Of a DNA stretch of 6,995 nucleotides, positions 4,787 to 6,995 are shown in pieces (the first letter of the stretch is position 1; the number at the start of each line of letters is the position of its first letter). Under the pieces are notes generated by a model that was not told where the DNA came from, did not search any database, and saw only the letters and a list, made by a program, of their open reading frames with translations. This stretch comes from Deltaproteobacteria bacterium (GTDB lineage Bacteria; Desulfobacterota; GWC2-55-46; UBA9637), in the NCBI GenBank assembly GCA_016234985.1, contig JACRNK010000168.1, positions 1 to 6,995 of the forward strand. Reading direction: 5' to 3'. Position numbers and translations under genes: made by a program.

Positions 4787-5888
4787 TGAATAAGTTAAGA
4801 TACATATGCGACATTAGGGATTGATGGATCACTATTCCAGAGCATACCCTGTATTTAGTAGAATAAGGGGCTTAAGGAGGTTTCAGGGTATGCTCCCGAG
4901 TTTAAGGAATTTTGACGAAAGCGAAACGGCAAGGCAGCGCATGAAGATAATTAAATTCTACGAGACTTACGGCGAAAGAGCGGCGGTAGAGGCCTTCGGA
5001 GCCGATAGAAAAGTCATAAGCAGATGGAAAAAGAGGCTTAAGGAGAGCGGGGGTTCGCTTGAATCCTTAATTCCCTGCTCTACCAAGCCAAAAAACCTAA
5101 GGCAACCGAAAACGCCGGATTGGGTAGTCAAGTTCGTAAGGGAACTTCGGGAGCAACATCCTCGTCTCGGCAAAGAAAAGATAAAACCGCTTTTAGATAA
5201 GCACGCGGCCAAAAACGGATTAAAGCCGGTATCCGAATCCACCGTAGGAAATATCATCAAGCGGCATAAGTTCTTTTATCCTAAAATCGGCAAGGTATAT
5301 CACAACCCCTCTTCCGGGTGGGCAAAGAATAAGGCGGGAAAGAAGACGAAACGGCTTAGAATCAAGCATCCCATAAGACCAAAGGACTTCGGACACATCG
5401 TAGCCGATACGGTCGAAAGGATAACGGACAGGGTCAAAGACTACTTTTACAGCGCTATAGACGCCAAAGCCAAGTTCGCCCTCACCCTCAATTACAAGAG
5501 GCGTTCGAGTGAAAATATGTTGGACTTTTACCGCAGGTTTAAAAGCGTTTACCCAAGCAAAGTTAAGTCGTGGCAATCGGACAACGGAGGCGAAAATCTG
5601 GGCGAGTTCGGTTTGGAACTCGAAAAAGAGGGAGTTCCTCATTACTTCTCTTATCCGAATTGCCCGAAGATAAATACCTACATAGAGCGGTATAACAGAA
5701 CGGTGCAAGAAGAGTTTATAGACTACAATCTTGACGTAATAAACGACAAACCGATATTTCACCGAAGGCTTGCGGATTATCTCATATTCTATAACACCGA
5801 GAGGCCGCACAAATCACTGGAAAAAAAGAGCCCTGTAGAGTATATGATTGAAAATGGAGAAATGTCGCAAATGTGTTTGACTTATACA
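4787..5888 (+). mobile_element. complete IS481-like insertion sequence, 1102 bp
   Basis: The left end (4787-4815, starting TGAATAAGTTAAGATACATA) and the inverted right end (5888-5861, starting TGTATAAGTCAAACACATTT) align over 28-29 bp with four mismatches and one gap; the inner TTTGCGACATT/TATGCGACATT part is best conserved. ATGGA flanks both sides (4782-4786 and 5889-5893), a 5-bp target duplication. One transposase gene fills the element. It sits in the spacer between divergent tRNA-fMet and slt-pgsA; without it the spacer reads ATGGATTGCATAAA. Ends and target duplication are intact, so the insertion seems recent. Confidence 0.92.
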
Positions 5889-5945
5889 ATGGATTGCATA
5901 AATATTTTTATTTGCTATACTGTAGCCAGCGATATAAATTTGTAG
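4824..5945 (+). CDS. IS481-type transposase with rve integrase core, about 373 aa
   Basis: A DDE transposase that moves the surrounding element. An N-terminal helix-turn-helix (about 40-75, EAFGADRKVISRWKKRLKE) is followed by a second helical region (PRLGKEKIKPLLD) and the integrase core: HIVADTVE (D about 195), SWQSDNGGE (D about 253) and NTYIERYNRTVQEEF (E about 288), then FYNTERPHKSL, typical of IS481 and IS3 relatives. The start is uncertain: ATG 4824 has AGGGA too close, whereas ATG 4890 has AAGGAGG nine bases upstream, but the longer form covers what looks like family sequence. The element supplies no stop codon in this frame: translation runs through the right inverted repeat and adds 18 host-encoded residues before TAG at 5943-5945. 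Confidence 0.92.
   Translation: MDHYSRAYPVFSRIRGLRRFQGMLPSLRNFDESETARQRMKIIKFYETYGERAAVEAFGADRKVISRWKKRLKESGGSLESLIPCSTKPKNLRQPKTPDWVVKFVRELREQHPRLGKEKIKPLLDKHAAKNGLKPVSESTVGNIIKRHKFFYPKIGKVYHNPSSGWAKNKAGKKTKRLRIKHPIRPKDFGHIVADTVERITDRVKDYFYSAIDAKAKFALTLNYKRRSSENMLDFYRRFKSVYPSKVKSWQSDNGGENLGEFGLELEKEGVPHYFSYPNCPKINTYIERYNRTVQEEFIDYNLDVINDKPIFHRRLADYLIFYNTERPHKSLEKKSPVEYMIENGEMSQMCLTYTMDCINIFICYTVASDINL
5894..5921 (+). promoter_or_regulatory. possible promoter for the slt-pgsA leader
   Basis: TTGCAT (5894-5899) and TATACT (5916-5921, 5 of 6) are 16 bp apart. The -35 begins right after the target duplication of the IS481-like element, so the insertion left this promoter intact while replacing everything upstream. 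Confidence 0.45.
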
Positions 5946-6024
5946 TCTGCCGATCCCGTTTAAATACATAACGGGACAAGTTTATCGGCGGTTTTAAAAT
6001 ACGCCCATAAATGGGCAAACTACA
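5941..6024 (+). ncRNA. potential structured leader with a three-helix fold upstream of the transglycosylase gene
   Basis: Several nested complementary arms are visible. TGTAGT (5941-5946) pairs with ACTACA (6019-6024) and would close a junction. Inside, 5947-5954 pairs with 5984-5991 (8 bp, one G-U) and carries an inner CCCGTT/AACGGG stem (5955-5960 with 5970-5975), leaving a one-sided bulge ACAAGTTT. GCCCA (6003-6007) pairs with TGGGC (6012-6016) as a third helix. No known riboswitch class is recognised. It lies in the 5' leader between a candidate promoter and ATG 6068. A DNA-level palindromic element is the main alternative. Confidence 0.4.
5953..5981 (+). repeat. 29-bp dispersed repeat, copy 2 (slt leader)
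   Basis: It is the partner of 2191-2219, differing at one base. Here the inner hairpin is extended by flanking arms (GCCGAT/ATCGGC) that the tatA copy lacks, and it is not in a recognised gene. Confidence 0.8.
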
Positions 6025-6067
6025 TCTACTTGTTTTTGTCGTCCCCCATATAAAACGATTGCAATTT

Positions 6068-6670
6068 ATGAGAATCGTAATTATAGCATTTTTAGTTTTC
6101 ATTTCATCTGCAGAATGCATTTTCATGCGTAATGCAGTTGCCGATATTTACGCCTATACGGACGAAAAAGGCGTTATGCATTTTTCCAATGCACCCACCT
6201 CGCCCAAATACCGTTTAAAGATGAAGGAGTTTCATTTTGATTACAAAAGATTATCATCCGGCGCATATGACAGGCTCATAAATGACGCGTGTGTAAAACA
6301 CGGCGTTGACCCGCTGCTTGTAAAGGCTATTATAAAGACCGAATCGGATTTTGATCCGCAGAGCGTATCGGTAAAAGGTGCAAGGGGCTTGATGCAGCTT
6401 ATGCCTGAAACTGCCAATGATATGGGGGTTGCTGATATAGACAACCCGCAGAATAATATTGACGGCGGCGTAAAATACCTTAAACGTCTAATGGGGATAT
6501 TCAAATCTGATTTAAAATTAGTGGTTGCGGCATACAATGCAGGCGAGAATGCGGTTATTAAATATAAAAGCATCCCGCCGTTTAAAGAAACCCGGGAGAA
6601 TGTTAAAAAGGTGTTTAAATATCTAAAGGATTACGAGCAGATAAAGGAGAGCACGCTTGCAAAAAAATGA
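6068..6670 (+). CDS. secreted lytic transglycosylase (SLT domain) with N-terminal DUF4124-like segment, 200 aa
   Basis: It cleaves the MurNAc-GlcNAc bond of peptidoglycan to form 1,6-anhydro ends, acting in the periplasm. From ATG 6068 there is a signal peptide (MRIVIIAFLVFISSAEC..., likely cleavage after AVA at 25), then IYAYTDEKGVMHFSNAP, typical of the DUF4124 domain often joined to SLT domains. The goose-lysozyme-like SLT fold follows: KAIIKTESDFDPQSVS with catalytic Glu92, GARGLMQLMPETA (104-116), DNPQNNIDGGVKYLK (125-139) and VVAAYNAGENAV (152-163). The frame opens earlier at ATG 6011, but that start would precede the signal peptide and lies in a hairpin. No strong ribosome-binding site is seen at 6068. 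pgsA overlaps its end. Confidence 0.88.
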   Translation: MRIVIIAFLVFISSAECIFMRNAVADIYAYTDEKGVMHFSNAPTSPKYRLKMKEFHFDYKRLSSGAYDRLINDACVKHGVDPLLVKAIIKTESDFDPQSVSVKGARGLMQLMPETANDMGVADIDNPQNNIDGGVKYLKRLMGIFKSDLKLVVAAYNAGENAVIKYKSIPPFKETRENVKKVFKYLKDYEQIKESTLAKK

Positions 6671-6995
6671 GGCATGGAACCTTCCTAACGCCATTTCCGT
6701 AGTGCGGATACTTACAGCCCCTGTTCTTATAGCGCTTCTGTTATCGCCAAACCAAAAGACCAGCCTTATTGCAGCAATTATATTTTTAGCCGCCGCGCTG
6801 ACTGACTGGTTGGATGGTTATCTTGCAAGAAAGATGGGTGTGGAAACTACGTTTGGCAAGTTTTTAGACCCATTGGCTGATAAACTGCTTATTGTTACCT
6901 GTCTTGTCATGCTAATACCATTGGGAAGGGTTCCTGCATGGATGGCAGCCCTTATCATAGGAAGGGAGATAGCGGTTACAGGATTAAGGGCTATG
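6657..6995 (+). CDS. pgsA: CDP-diacylglycerol-glycerol-3-phosphate 3-phosphatidyltransferase, N-terminal 113 residues (partial)
   Basis: PgsA joins CDP-diacylglycerol and glycerol-3-phosphate to phosphatidylglycerol phosphate, the committed step to phosphatidylglycerol and cardiolipin, in the inner membrane. The CDP-alcohol phosphatidyltransferase signature DxxDGxxARx8GxxxDxxxD is complete: D50, D53, G54, A57, R58, G67, D71, D75. NLPNAISVVRI near the start and hydrophobic helices at about 14-30 and 36-48 are typical. TTG 6657 is chosen because AAAGGAG (6643-6649) lies seven bases upstream and no ATG precedes the conserved NLPN motif in frame. It overlaps slt by 14 bp, so translation is probably coupled. 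The gene runs beyond the window; the family is usually about 170-200 aa. Other CDP-alcohol transferases share the motif, but the N-terminus fits PgsA best. Confidence 0.9.
   Translation, partial: MQKNEAWNLPNAISVVRILTAPVLIALLLSPNQKTSLIAAIIFLAAALTDWLDGYLARKMGVETTFGKFLDPLADKLLIVTCLVMLIPLGRVPAWMAALIIGREIAVTGLRAM

Noticed and set aside
4730..4804. 10-bp inverted repeat TGTATCTTAA/TTAAGATACA across the IS boundary
   Set aside because: One arm is the tRNA promoter and the other is within the IS end; it did not exist before the insertion and is probably coincidence.
5220..5810. Minus-strand 196-aa frame within the IS481-like element
   Set aside because: It is antisense to the catalytic core of the transposase and shows no motif or ribosome-binding site.

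Overview
The window looks like bacterial chromosomal DNA of moderate GC from an anaerobic or microaerophilic respiratory organism rich in c-type cytochromes. Gene content (an ethylbenzene-dehydrogenase-type heme b subunit tail, TatA, a monoheme and a pentaheme cytochrome c) and gene style recall Nitrospirota or deltaproteobacterial-type lineages. That assignment is an impression from content, not a measurement.

Left block (2-2256): the end of a haem-binding subunit of a type II DMSO-reductase-like enzyme, then a 47-aa protein overlapping it by ATGA, then a gene starting directly after that stop codon, then tatA. The third gene is split by a complete IS5-group insertion sequence (633-1842, 16-bp perfect ends, TTAA target duplication). 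Removing the IS and one TTAA restores an uninterrupted 113-aa frame with a zinc-finger-like CxxC...H motif. The four genes look like one transcription unit for a periplasmic molybdoenzyme exported by Tat.

Middle block (2257-4039): after a 14-bp palindrome/7-codon ORF and a likely promoter come a monoheme cytochrome c carrying Cys-rich NPC repeats at both ends and an overlapping pentaheme cytochrome. A terminator-like hairpin lies inside the pentaheme signal-peptide coding region, and a palindromic dispersed repeat is inserted in frame between hemes 2 and 3.

Accessory gap (4040-4786): no intact gene; it holds twin palindromes, the C-terminal remnant of a tyrosine recombinase (minus strand), and on the minus strand an initiator tRNA-fMet with its promoter and terminator.

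Right block (4787-6995): a complete IS481-like insertion sequence (4787-5888, 28/29-bp ends, 5-bp target duplication) sits between the divergent tRNA-fMet and the slt-pgsA genes. After it comes a leader with strong potential secondary structure that shares a 29-bp repeat with the tatA 3' end. Then come a secreted lytic transglycosylase and pgsA (TTG start, overlapping, running off the window). The two ISs, the integrase relic and the repeat insertions show repeated invasion of an otherwise respiratory/housekeeping region.
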